64,000 nt of DNA. It comes from Chrysomallon squamiferum (lineage: Eukaryota; Mollusca; Gastropoda; Neomphalida; Peltospiridae). The translations under genes were made by a program, and so were the position numbers. The stretch is from positions 14,394,185 through 14,458,184 of the forward strand of contig CM022676.1 in NCBI GenBank assembly GCA_012295275.1, written 5' to 3'. The first letter of the stretch is position 1; every line of letters starts with the position of its first letter. The notes below the pieces were generated by a model. That model worked only from the letters and a program-made list of their open reading frames with translations. It was not told where the DNA came from and did not search any database. Positions 48,867 to 63,373 of the stretch are shown piece by piece.

Positions 48867-49718
48867 TGTTATTTGTTCATGGATGTATCCTATTGTTAAA
48901 GATATGCAAATATGTAGTATTTATTAGACAACAAGTGGTATTTTATTTTATTTTAAATATCAGTATAAATTTTATATCGTTGAGTATTCACTTAACCAGG
49001 AGAAAGAAAAAACAAACATGTTCTTTATTTTTTAAGATACCAATAAATTGTAATACATTTTTTTCCGTCTTTGCGTTTGTATTTTTTCTTTCTCTAAATT
49101 AATTCCCATGGAATACAAAGTATCTATAAATGCCTAAATAAGATTAGTCTATAAAGAAAATATAAATTAAGCGTTTAGATTCTGTACCAAATCAAATTAA
49201 ATACTGTTACTTTTTTTCGTTTTAAAACTAATATGAAGATATAATTTCTGTTTACTGTTTGTTAGACATGACCGTAAGAACTGCTATTTGATTCATTTGT
49301 CTAAGTTCTTTTATTTAGATTTATGTAAAATAAATATACAGTAGATTATATTATGTACAATATTCATTAGACATAACATTAGTAGTTCTCAGTTTGTTTA
49401 TACATAAAACTAGAAATAAACAAAATACAGATAAATAATTTGTACTTAATTTGTTAAAAACTGACACAGACAAAATATAGAGATATAGAAATAAATGTTT
49501 TAATTGTATTTTGTTTGGTTCATGTCATTTTTTTTTCTTTTCTTCTCTGTGTAGAAACAGTAAACAAAGATCAGTTGAAAGAATAACTGGTGTTGTGACA
49601 GAAATTCAAGAGAAAACCTTTATTCTAAAAAAAATAAATAAAGAAAAATAAATAAAATAAACACTGGATGGATCAGCAAATAAGCAAACTCAGACATTAA
49701 ACAGATTTTACAACTTTA

Positions 49719-49804
<86 letters not shown>

Positions 49805-49860
49805 AGTTCTCTTTTTTGTTAGTATTCCCCCCCCCCACATATTAACAGTTAGGTATGTTG
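48473..49860. repeat. 3' flank with (TTTA)n, (ATAC)n/(TA)n and long (CT)n
   Basis: Two TGACGTCA palindromes lie at 48597 and 48616. TTTA repeats lie around 48565-48580, ATAC then TA repeats at 48836-48867, a pure CT tract at about 49722-49800 and a C-run at 49829-49837. An acceptor-like GTGTAG at 49549-49554 is followed by a short phase-1 frame (ETVNKDQLKE-stop), too short to claim as an exon. Confidence 0.6.
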
Positions 49861-50090
49861 TGGTGAACTAATGTTCTTATTACACACTGACAGGTCTGTG
49901 GTTCAATCCCTGTCAGTTTAATAAAGTTACTACACAAAGATGTGTTGTATGTAACAAGTGAACTAATGTTCTTATTACATACTGACAGGTCTGTGGTTCA
50001 ATCCCTCTCAGTGTAATAAATTTACTACACAAAGATGTGTTGTATGTAACAAGTGAACTAATGTTCTTATTACACACTGACAAATCGGTG
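49861..50090. repeat. 95-bp tandem repeat with tRNA T-arm-like hairpin
   Basis: GAACTAATGTTCTTATTACA starts at 49865, 49960 and 50055, a 95-base period with 2.4 units. Each of the first two units has CTGACAGGTCTGTGGTTCAA followed by TCCCT and an inverted CTGTCAG/CTCTCAG. GGTTCAATCC is the pol III B-box/T-loop consensus. No A box or full cloverleaf is visible, so a tRNA-derived (SINE-like) remnant is inferred. Confidence 0.6.
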
Positions 50091-50168
50091 TTGATCGACC
50101 TGCACTATTCTGTTTAATTATATACGTGGACTAACGACGATTTGTCATCATTATTTCTGTCCATACAG

Positions 50169-53329
<3,161 letters not shown>

Positions 53330-54573
53330 TTTCATCGACACTGTCAAATACATAAGAACAATATCGCTATTATTGACGTACATGTGACAAACTGATCATT
53401 ATGGTCTGGTTATTTCGAATACATCTTATGTTTAAGTGTTCCCTTTATTTCGATACAACAAAGAAATAGGATCGCATAACTCGAAGTACGTAGTACACTG
53501 GTTGCTGTATTTATCTTCACATAACTTTTACAATAGTCTTCTGCAATAATTAATCCACAGAAGTTTAGTAAAATACAGTAAACTTGTTTCAGGAAGTCTA
53601 GTTGATATACTACTCGAATGTGGTTCTCTCTGTAATATGGGTGGAAATTAACACATAACCACGATCTCGGAAATCGAAATTTTTTATTCTCTCCGTATCT
53701 TAACGGTAACGACTATTATATTTTAGCAATGATCAAAATCCCTTATAGTTAAATATGTTCGTTTTACACAACCACTAACTAAAGGCTGACCGCTGTGTTT
53801 TAATTAGTTGCTGATAAAGTTTGTTTTGTATAATGCAGTTACGTTTCCGGGGTCAGTTAGGGAGACAAGTTTTCTCCAGTAACTCATCAACCGTCGTTAA
53901 AGTCAAAACGAAAAACACTTTCTGTATAAATTTTGTAGTTATTATATAGTTATTTATATGTTTTCTTTACTTATTACCACATCAAATCAATATATCACAA
54001 TAATTACATGCTTTATTTGTGTAGTGATGTGAAACATTTTAATGTTTGCACGTGTCAATGTATAAAATGTGTGTATGTGAAATTATTTGTATTGTAAACT
54101 ATTTAAGAAAGATGACGTCACAGTATTTATTTTGAGCAATGCAAACATCATATCTATCTGCTTATGGTTTACGAAGTGTTATATAACTGAAATCAAATCG
54201 CACATATTAAATAAATAAATAAATAAATAAAAATAAAACAAAATGTAACAGAGATATATGGTTTTCTTCGTCATGCTAAAAACACTGAAGCCTCAGTACC
54301 GGCCCTGTTCCCCTCCTCTGTGATTATTGTGAATCAGTCCCTTGATCCAACTAACTCGAGCGTGCACAGCAAACAAAACCCGAAATATGATTTGTAACAC
54401 CTCGATTTAAAACACGTTTCTACAGATCTCTTGTGAGGTATCCAGATTAGTATCTAGTCACGTTTTTGAGGTTTCTGTTTGTATGTTTTTTGGTTTGTAT
54501 GTATTAATGAGAGAGGAGGTCAAAGATCATCCATAATATCTGTGAACATAACTTTTTTACAGTGTGTCATACA

Positions 54574-54621
<48 letters not shown>

Positions 54622-56190
54622 CAAAACCGCAACATCGATGATGACAATAGGATTAATAATAATAACGACAATAACAATAATAAGAATGATAACAGGAACA
54701 TTCATAATAATAATAACAACAATAAATGAATAATAAGAATAATAGGAACAATAAGAACAGTAACAGCAACAACACAAAAACAACTTCTTGAGGCACCCTA
54801 GAGAAATAATTTGTAAGTTCAAAAATAAATAAATAAATAAATGAAACAACGAAAATTAAAAAATGCAACCTAGAACAGAAACTGGAAATAGAAAATAAGT
54901 TAACATAAACTCAAACTACGTTAAATAATCTAATTCAGAAAATGTTATTATTCTCAGTCGATAAATTAAATGTATTTCCCAATCTAACACTTAATTATTA
55001 AATATCAAATATTGTTAGAAATACAGCTATTTCGTAATATGTTTGTCTACCACATTTTGAGAAGAAAGACTGAGTAGCACTAGTGCCTTGAAAATTATAT
55101 ATAACTTAAAACGTTGCCAGTTATCTGACTTTGTTGTTGTTGTAATTGTTGAAACAAAGGCGCTACGTTTATAATTTGTTACATAAAACTAATTAATTTT
55201 ATAAAATGACTGTCACAGTCTGTAACAACACATTAATAACACACAACAACTGGTTTGTACATGGACAGAGTAAAATAACACACTTCACCCCGCCAAAAAT
55301 TAATCTTGTCTAAACTTGAATACTGAACTGGTCAGTTTCGTGTCTTTTAAATTGTACGAATGAAAAAGTAATGCAAAATAATCCACCAAAAAATGATAAG
55401 ATAGACAATTATAATAATATGTAAATGAATGTATTTTATGTATGTATGTATGTATGTATGTATGCATGTACGTATGTAGTTATATATGTATGTATGTATG
55501 TATATAATTATCTTTGTCAACAGCATACAATTTTTCAAGTACGGTACTTCATAAACAATGACTTCAGTTTGCACGTAAACAGGCTACCGCGTGCTCAAGA
55601 TGAAATGATCGCACTATACGCAGCTAAATGAACAAGATTAGTATTAGTGTGTTAGTATCTGAGTCAGTTAACTCATTTAGGTTTAGTGTTGAAAGCAGAA
55701 GTTTACATAAATATGTATGGCGCACATTTTGCTTTGTTTTATTGAATTCGACGTAACGGCAGAGCGACCTAAAAAAAAACGGCAACGTATCGAACTTCCT
55801 AAATACTTTAACAAAATAGTTTGTACAAGCAGTGTACATGTAATTGTGTCAAATATTATCGCAATCTCAATTAATTTAATTTGTATACAAGTTCAAAAGA
55901 CCCTAAACCTAACCGTGCCTATATAACGTTTGTTATAAAAATAACCTTATGATAAATTAACATTTTATTACAATAAAACGCATTTTACATATCATACTAA
56001 ATTCCACGAGTTATTTTTTTTTATATTTTTTTTTTTCTAATTTTATTGTAATATTTTTAATATCAGGTCAGTCGATAATTACATCTAAACCTAATACTTA
56101 TGATTCTTTGAAAAATAAATTAATTTGGGAACATTTGTTTTAACTCTCAGGATACTATTTAAAATACGTTTTATTTTAATAAAACATCAG
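53330..56190. other. 3' flank and intergenic stretch
   Basis: 53330-53940 is the duplicate of 4536-5105. AAT/ATA repeats lie at 54572-54620, ATAA repeats 54825-54842 and ATGT repeats 55437-55500. No gene is seen; open frames at 55717-55926 and elsewhere are short and lack coding features. Confidence 0.6.
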
Positions 56191-56199
56191 TTTGTCATA

Positions 56200-56800
56200 T
56201 TATAGAACTATGTTAGGGCTAGGGTAACATTAGGATCATATTTAGTTTTAATATTATGATTATGGTTACAGTTAGGTTAGTATACGGGTTAAAGTTAGGG
56301 TTGGCATCGGTTTATCATTAGGGATAGGGTTAGATTGTGGTTAGATTTAGTTATCTGTTTACCTTATGACTAGGGTTAAAGTTAGTATTATGGTTAGATT
56401 TAGTTATCTGTTTACCTTATGACTAGGGTTAAAGTTAGTATTATGGTTAGATTTAGTTATCTGTTTACCTTATGACTAGGGTTAAAGTTAGTATTATGGT
56501 TAGATTTAGTTATCTGTTTACCTTATGACTAGGGTTAAAGTTAGTATTATGGTTAGATTTAGTTATCTGTTTACCTTATGACAAGTGTTAAAGTTAGTAT
56601 TATGGTTAGATTTAGTTATCTGTTTACCTTATGACTAGGGTTAAAGTTAGTATTATGGTTAGATTTAGTTATCTGTTTACCTTTACTAGGGTTAAAGTTA
56701 GTATTATGGTTAGATTTAGTTATCTCTTTACCTTATGGCTAGATTTAGTTATCTGTTTACCTTATGACTAGGGTTAAAGTTAGTATTATGGTCAGGCTTA
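56200..56800. repeat. 53-bp tandem array with TTAGGG-like motifs
   Basis: TTAGATTTAGTTATCTGTTT begins at 56341, 56394, 56447, 56500, 56553 and 56606, then in shorter or changed units to about 56790. Each unit includes CTAGGGTTAAAGTTAGTATT. The left part (56212-56340) is irregular TTAGGG-like sequence, suggesting the array grew out of satellite like that at 39428-45600. Confidence 0.9.
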
Positions 56801-58096
56801 GCGTTAGCTCGGGTGCAGATGGCGCTCGATACAAGATTTGACGTCTCCCTGTCATCAGCCTTCCCTAGATACACGTTACTAAGGAAGTATGTAAAATTGT
56901 ACTTTTCACCGAAACAGGCATGTCGGTTCATTTCGGTGTCACTCGGTAGGTTTCAAGTCATCAACTGCAACAACGAGAAATCGTGATATCCCCGGCACTC
57001 GATACAAAGTTAGAAGTAAAGTTGTTTTAACAGTGCACTGGGGCAGCGTCCAGTAGGTACCCATGTACGTAAACATGTCACGTGATATTTTGTAGGAAGA
57101 AAAATATCAACAGAATTTAATGTGAGTTATTTGATGTCATTTGTAAGAAACACACTAACAAGATGATAACAAGGTTTCTACGTAACTTGAGTAGTGAAAA
57201 TATTTCTCATATTTCAAACTAAGTGAGTAGATACACTAGTAGTGACATTATTTAACTCACTAAATTAGTTCTTAAAATTGTAGTCTGTGAACCTGAATAT
57301 TACAATGAACTGAACTTTGTTTTTTATTGATTTATTTTTTATTTATTTATTTTTTTAATAATGTAAGTTAATGTTCAAATTATTTTATATGTCTTTTTTT
57401 TTCTTCTCTCATTTTTACTTAATATTATTGAAATGAATTTACTTCTAATCTGTTTTACACTTTACAGAAATATATTGCAGTGACCGAGAATAATATGCTA
57501 GTAAACTTGTCAGCTTTGTTAATGTATTATCAGATTTAAATTTAAAATAACATTCTTCGACAAGCACGTTTTTCGGAAATGTGTCTCATAAAGAAATAAA
57601 TTATAAGAAGAGGAAGCGAGCGCGTGTGTGTGTCGGTGTGTATTGGTGTACAAACAAGTAATACTAAAATAAATAAATAAAACACAAAAATCGTTTTACA
57701 ATAGAATTACTCGTATTTTTTTTAGTTGGTTCCTTACTTATCTCCCTTTCTTAGAGTTATAGAATGCGTATACTATTCAGTTCAAAACACATCGCAGCGA
57801 CCTGTAAACAACACTTTTGGTTAATTAAGTCGTTATGGCGACATCTTCCGAAATACGGCCCCTGAATTTATTGTAAACCGTCTTTATATCAGATGCTTGT
57901 TCCAGGTGAAATGAACCAGATCGGCAGCGAACACTACGAAAAGGGTGGGGTGATGCGGATGGGGGGTTGATCTAGTTTTTTATATTAGTTTCAGCGCTGC
58001 TGGTCGAACTGAAGTCGATCGATAAAAGATAAATGTCATGGCAGTAAAACATTTTTGTAATATAAGATAATATTATTACTTTTAGTACAACTAGAT
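56801..58096. other. Intergenic; exon-like relic near 57477
   Basis: At 57470-57500 a tttacag is followed by AAATATATTGCAGTGACCGA, similar to the exon-like piece after tttacag at 6428, but the donor is lost. 57180-57260 also recalls the 5721-6145 repeat. Otherwise no gene. Confidence 0.5.
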
Positions 58097-58419
58097 GACG
58101 GGTGTGCAATTATATTGTGGAGGACCGGGCCAAAAGCCTTAACTCAATTCTGGATAATATTAATTGTATTCCTTTATAAAAAGCAGTAAATACCATTGTT
58201 TTGACAAGCTGGTAAGACTGATTTACGTATTGTGTCATTTCGTACGTGAATAAAAAAGCCCTTCAAAATAAAAGCAATGCAGCTTTAGTCTATGCATGAG
58301 ATGAAATTAGAAAATAAGTTTATTGTGTAATTCTAATTAACCTTACACGGGCCGGTCAGAGTCAACCAAATGGCTGTATGTGGCCCGGAGGGCGTAAAAT
58401 GCCCAGACCTGAACTAGAT
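58089..58419. mobile_element. hAT-type MITE with 8-bp target duplication
   Basis: AACTAGAT at 58089-58096 and again at 58412-58419 flank a 315-bp element (58097-58411). Its ends, GACGGGTGTGCAATT and, reversed, CAGGTCTGGGCATTT, are imperfect inverted repeats of the hAT form. Internal GGACCGGGCC near the left and GGCCCGGAGGGC near the right are also of this type. There is no coding capacity, so it is non-autonomous. It sits 82 bases before the ATG of the PLA2-like gene. Confidence 0.75.
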
Positions 58420-58420
58420 C

Positions 58421-58466
58421 TATATAGTATGACGTCAGAATAATTTGTCACGCATTAATGACGTCA
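58421..58466 (+). promoter_or_regulatory. TATA-like box and two CRE palindromes
   Basis: TATATAG at 58421-58427 is followed by TGACGTCA at 58430-58437 and again at 58459-58466, 29 bases apart. TGACGTCA is the full CREB/ATF site. They lie 35-80 bases upstream of the likely ATG (58501), a sensible place for promoter elements or the start of transcription. Function inferred from motif and position only. Confidence 0.45.
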
Positions 58467-58500
58467 GGTCTATTGTTACGTGAGAAAAGCAGTGATCAAT

Positions 58501-59511
58501 ATGTTTGAGAACATTACTGAGAAAAACGTCAAATTTGAAATAGTGTACTCAGTGTTACCACAGTGTTTTGTATTGTTGTGTGTCTTTATGACGTGTTTTA
58601 AAGTTCTCGCTAACGTACACAGTTGTAAACAGTTCGGAAATGATGGATGTACCATTCCAGGAACTGTAAGCAGAAAATACAGAAGTGTATTTCAGAAAGC
58701 TTGTAACCACCTTCAGTTGTGTTATGACTGTGTTAGTTTTGCTTTTCCCGTTTTATGATTATTTTCAGTATTTATTATTTTTATTTATTTATTATGTCTA
58801 TTATTATTGCTGTTGTTGTTTTGATGTTGTTTTTTGTTTGCTCTTTCGTTGGTTCCTTCGTTCAATCGTTATTTTGTTCGTTTGCTAATTTGTATAATTT
58901 TATTTATTTATGAAATACATAGCTTCTTTATGACAGTTCCATGAAAACTTTAACAGAGTATGTTTTATCGTAGTAGTAGCTGTAATAGTAGGTTTTATAG
59001 TCAGGACCATTCCTCGTTTATTTGGAGATCCTGGCATTTTATTAGCGGTACTTTGCCTGATTGTCGTGTAAATTTCCTAGATAATCTAGATAATATGACT
59101 TAACTGAAGGAATTTTTTAATCTGATTATTTTATTTTATTTATTACTTTAGCATTCTCCCTTCATATAATGAAGATCGTTATTTTGTTCTTTTATTTAAT
59201 TGCATTGTCATTTTATTGTATTTTGATTATTTATATCTACTGTTCCTTATATGTATTACTGATATACTGTTCACAAATTACTAATTACAGTTATTCTTAA
59301 TAGTAATAGTTGTAGTAGCTTGTAGTTGAAACAGTTGTCGTTGGAGTAGTAGTAATAACTAATACAAATATTGGCAGTAGTATTTATAGTTTTATTAGTA
59401 GTAGTAGTATTAGTAGCAGTAGTAGTAATAGTAGAACTAGTGTTAATACTAGTAGTAATAGTAATAATAATAATAGTTGTGCAAACGAAACAGCAATTAT
59501 AGTAGTTGTTT

Positions 59512-59555
<44 letters not shown>

Positions 59556-59850
59556 TTGCCTCTATTACCACTACCACTACCGCTATTATTATTATTATTA
59601 TTATTAGTAGTAGTAGTACTAGTAGTAGTAGTATTGCTTTCAGGGTAAGAATTATGACATTAATCGTGGGGAGTGCGACCTAGCTTTCTATGACAACATG
59701 CTCGTTGACTGCCGTGGTAAACGGAAGTGTAGCGAACACGCCAGTGTGTTTTACGAAGAACTCCGAATGTCAGGACGGAACTACTACTCACAACGAGGCC
59801 AGCCATGGTGCAACAACAGCGAAGTGTTCCTGTGTATGGGAAGATATTAG
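58501..59850 (+). CDS. Secreted conodipine-type phospholipase A2-like protein, catalytic pair altered
   Basis: Two exons, 58501-58731 and 59644-59850, join in phase 0 into 145 residues. ATG 58501 is the first in frame after an upstream GTG. Residues about 14-38 are hydrophobic, a signal peptide or anchor preceded by a 13-residue polar lead. The rest has the Cys framework of the molluscan conodipine/group IX PLA2 family, including a glycine-rich GNDGC segment and, across the exon join, a C-N-x-x-x-x-C-Y-D-C box. In that box the His-Asp pair of active members is replaced by Leu71-Gln72, so enzyme activity is doubtful. Eleven Cys are visible in the mature part. The donor GTTAGT is weak but gives the only sensible join. 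Family members occur in venom and in ordinary mollusc tissues; which applies here cannot be told. Confidence 0.7.
58732..59643 (+). repeat. Intron rich in TAG/TAC triplets
   Basis: GTAGTAG-type repeats run about 58970-59480, a TAC tract 59510-59555 and TTA/TAG repeats 59585-59630, ending at the acceptor gctttcag. Confidence 0.75.
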
Positions 59851-59924
59851 TTACAGAAACTGAGATTATTTCACCGGATACAGCCTAACAAATCATATTA
59901 CAACATACGTAGGCCCTATTTTTT

Positions 59925-59961
<37 letters not shown>

Positions 59962-60209
59962 GCTTAATGAGAAACGCAAATAACAGTTATAACGGTAATT
60001 CTATAAAACAAAACAAAAATAAACCATAAAAAAAAGTTTTTTTTAAAACGATTTTCTTTCAAAACTGATTTAATGTTATTAAAAATAAATAAATAAATAA
60101 ATAAATAAACTGTCAATCTGTTTTGCATGAAAAGAAAAAATAATAATAATAAATAAAAATAAAAAAAAAAAAATAAATAAATAAATAAATAAAAGCTCTT
60201 AAAATAAAT
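59851..60209. repeat. 3' flank with (GT)n and AAAT repeats
   Basis: GT repeats lie at 59929-59956, AAAT repeats at 60085-60110 and 60135-60195. No gene seen. Confidence 0.75.
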
Positions 60210-60930
60210 GTTAGACTAACCCTAACTAAAACCTGATCAAAATGATAAACTTACTTGTGAAACTCATCAGACGATTTTCCACGTCTTGTATGTAAAACCT
60301 ATACATTTAAATCTAAACCTAACCCTAATGACATTGTTTACCCTGGGTGTAACACTTACTGGTAACAGGATGATAAAATTGAGGATGTATTGAAATTACT
60401 TTAATTTTTATCCTAACACTCCTCTTGAATTTTCCCTCCTTAATTTTTTTAAATTGAAACTTATTTTAAATTTCTTTCTAAAACTCATAAGGTTTTTCAA
60501 ATCTTCTACAAAGTCTCTTGAGAAAAATAGATATACAAATCTAATCCTAAAACTACTCCTAATCCTAATTCTAAATTTAAACCTGATCCTCACCCTATCA
60601 CTTGTGCACACTAATCCTAAACTTAACACCTACACTAACCCTAATCCTAAATTAACACATACTGTAACCCCTAATTATAAATATAAAACTTACAGACACC
60701 CTTAATACTAAACCTAACAGCTACACTAACACATAATACTAAGTCTAACAACTGCACTAGCCCCTTATATTAAACCTAACATCTTTAAATAAAGGTAACT
60801 ATATCTTTTATTAATACTGATCTCGTCTTCTTCTCTCAAAAGTAAATGAATAATGATAATGAAATTTAACTCTGTTAAACCTGATCCTCACCCTATCCTT
60901 GACTTGTACACTAATCCAAACCGAACAGCT
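60210..60930. repeat. Decayed CCCTAA-like repeats, opposite orientation
   Basis: CTAACCCTAA, TAAACCTAACCCTAATG and many CCTAATCCTAAA-like words are scattered across the stretch, the reverse strand of the TTAGGG satellite. Units such as CTACACTAACCCCTAATA near 60732, 60755 and 60930 suggest an old tandem array. No coding. Confidence 0.75.
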
Positions 60931-62837
60931 ACACTAACCCCTAATAATAATATCTGTGGCACTTGGCCCAACCCTTCATGTTACAGTCTCAGAAACAAAA
61001 TATTTATTTAAATAAAAGTAACTAATTTTGTTTTCTTAATATTGATCTGATCTTTTACTGTTTTAAACATAGAAGAATAATAACGAAATCTGACTCTAAA
61101 TTTTTCTCTAAAGTTCAAGAGAAAAACTCATATTTAATTGTAAATCTAACCAAATCATTTGCTAACACTCATCATAATCTTAACAAAGTTTAAACAAAAA
61201 AATAAAATATATATATTTTGAACATGTATATTTAAATCATATTGCCTGTCATAACTGTAACCTACAGTGAAAGATTTACTAAATTAATGTAACTTTTTTT
61301 CCCATATTGCCAACCTTCACCATGTTTTATAATTATAAAATTTCTTGTGATCAATTAACACTGACCATTTCTCTTCAGCTGAGATTAATTTTAGTTTAAC
61401 TGTAAACCTAACACTGTTTGTAAGATTATCAGAAATGACTAACTGATGAATCTAAAAGCAATTTTGAATTTGTTCCTAAATGCAACAGTCTCATTCAGAA
61501 CAAATTCACCTGAAAATATAAATCTAAAACACAAAGAATATCAGTTGTATGGTGTAATTTATTTTTATTTTTTAAAAATATTACAAGTGATTAATCCTGT
61601 ATTTATAAGTAATCATATACTAATGAAATAAGACACGAAAAATAAAACACTTATTAGAGTTAACTTCTTAACTACTTAATTCTATAGATTTGTTTTACAT
61701 TTCTACATTATAGTTGTTTTTATAACTGTAAAGGTTAATCAAAAAAAATCTAGAGGAATTTGTTAAATTTGTGCTTTTCATTCAAAAAACAAAAACAACA
61801 TTTTGATATAAATTTTCTGTTATGAACTGAGAAACATTAAACAGTAGTTGAATATAAATGTCTGTCACTAAGACAATGTATTTAATGTTTTCTATAAGCT
61901 ATAAAGAAGTTGGTAATACTTCATAGTAATATATAAAACCCAAATAAAATTTCATTATTTGCTCTTGGAAACAGAATCAAGTTAATCCTTAAAGAGTACA
62001 AAATGACTGGAGTTATTTTTGTCAGTAATTATTAGTGTTGTGTTTAAAAGCAGAAAAAGAGATTTTAACACTGAAACTATTTCTGTCAGGAAGCAAAATT
62101 GTCATTAACACTGATTTAAAATCAGCATAAAATGAAATTTTAAAAGTGGACTTCATTTGTGTCAAGAACTGAACTTTCATTTAATTAAGATTAAACCTTA
62201 ACTATTTTTAGTCATAATAGTTACAAACTTTAGTCAGAGTTATCTCCCTTTATTTATATAAAAATGTGTTCTCAAGCCAGATCAGACAATGAAATCATCA
62301 TCACTCATTTCAGTTCCATCATTAATTCCAGCATAATTTTTCAGTCAACAAGAGATAACATGTTCTCTAGTCAATCAAGTACACACTCCAGTTGTTTCAT
62401 TTCTTTGTCATTTGAACTGTTTTCTCAACTTTATCTTTTCCATCTTCTTGTTTGTTACAAGCCATTTTCTTCATTTATCCTGAATAATAACAGAAACAGT
62501 GGCTAATATTAATAAACATAATAGTCCATGACATCAATAATTAAATACAAAGAAAAAGATAAATGATTTAATTATATACAAAAATTACTTGTTTCTTCAC
62601 TGTTATGTTATCTGCTTTCCATTCACTTTTAAACTTGTTACACCTTTAAATGTCTTAAATGAAACAAGTGTTATACAAAATATCAAAAACATTTATATGA
62701 ACAGAAAGTAAAATGCTATCTGGACAAAAATCCATTCTGTTAAATGTGTGTGAACATGTGAGCACATGCATGTTTGTCTGTGTGTGTTTTTATATTTATA
62801 TACATATGTACAGAAAGATGAGAAAAAAATAACTCAC
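60931..62837. other. AT-rich stretch, no firm gene
   Basis: On the minus strand about 62490-62370 reads KKMACNKQEDGKDKVEKT followed in another frame by NDKEMKQLECVLD with stops, which might be a decayed tail exon after the acceptor near 62482. Not strong enough to call. Confidence 0.45.
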
Positions 62838-63070
62838 TTTCTGATGTTTCTTTAAATCTTTTTACTATAATTATCTGGATAACCAAAATCTTTACTGCAT
62901 TCATCTGAAATAAAATATCAAAAAGATTTATGTGAACTGAAAACTATCAGGAAGAAAATTCATTCTGTTAAATTTGTGTGTGTGTAATTACATATATATG
63001 TATAGAAAGAACAGTCTTGCTACTTTAAGAATTATCTTGGAACAAAAAAGTATTATTGAGTTCATCTGAA
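62838..63070 (-). repeat. Tandemly duplicated exon-like segment
   Basis: Minus-strand atttcagATGAA occurs at 62904 and again at 63065. The first is followed by 67 nt to GAAA|GTGAGT and reads MNAVKILVIQIIIVKRFKET in one frame. The second starts MNSIILFCSKIILKV and has no clear donor. The adjacent intron-like sequence (ATTCATTCTGTTAAAT near 62730 and 62960) is also duplicated. It could be a hydrophobic exon of an unknown gene. Confidence 0.3.
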
Positions 63071-63373
63071 ATAATCAAATTTTAAAACACAACTCAGGTA
63101 GTTTACCTTTTAATTATTGCTTAATTAGAAACAGAACGAGATAATATTAACTGTTCAGAAGTGAGATTTGACGAAAAGTAATAATAATAAAAAATAAATA
63201 AAAATAAAAGTATTCAAATAACAACAATAATAATAATAATAACAGTGAAGTTTAAAAAACAGCAATATAAATAAAATGAAACAACAAAATAGCTAACTAA
63301 ATATATAAAAAATAATCATATATAAATAACTCAAATAAAATGTTACACAATTATCAGTTGTCCCTATTGCAAA

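Noticed and set aside
49555-49586. Acceptor-like site followed by ETVNKDQLKE-stop
   Set aside because: Too short and without an upstream partner exon on this strand within reach; noted only as a possibility.
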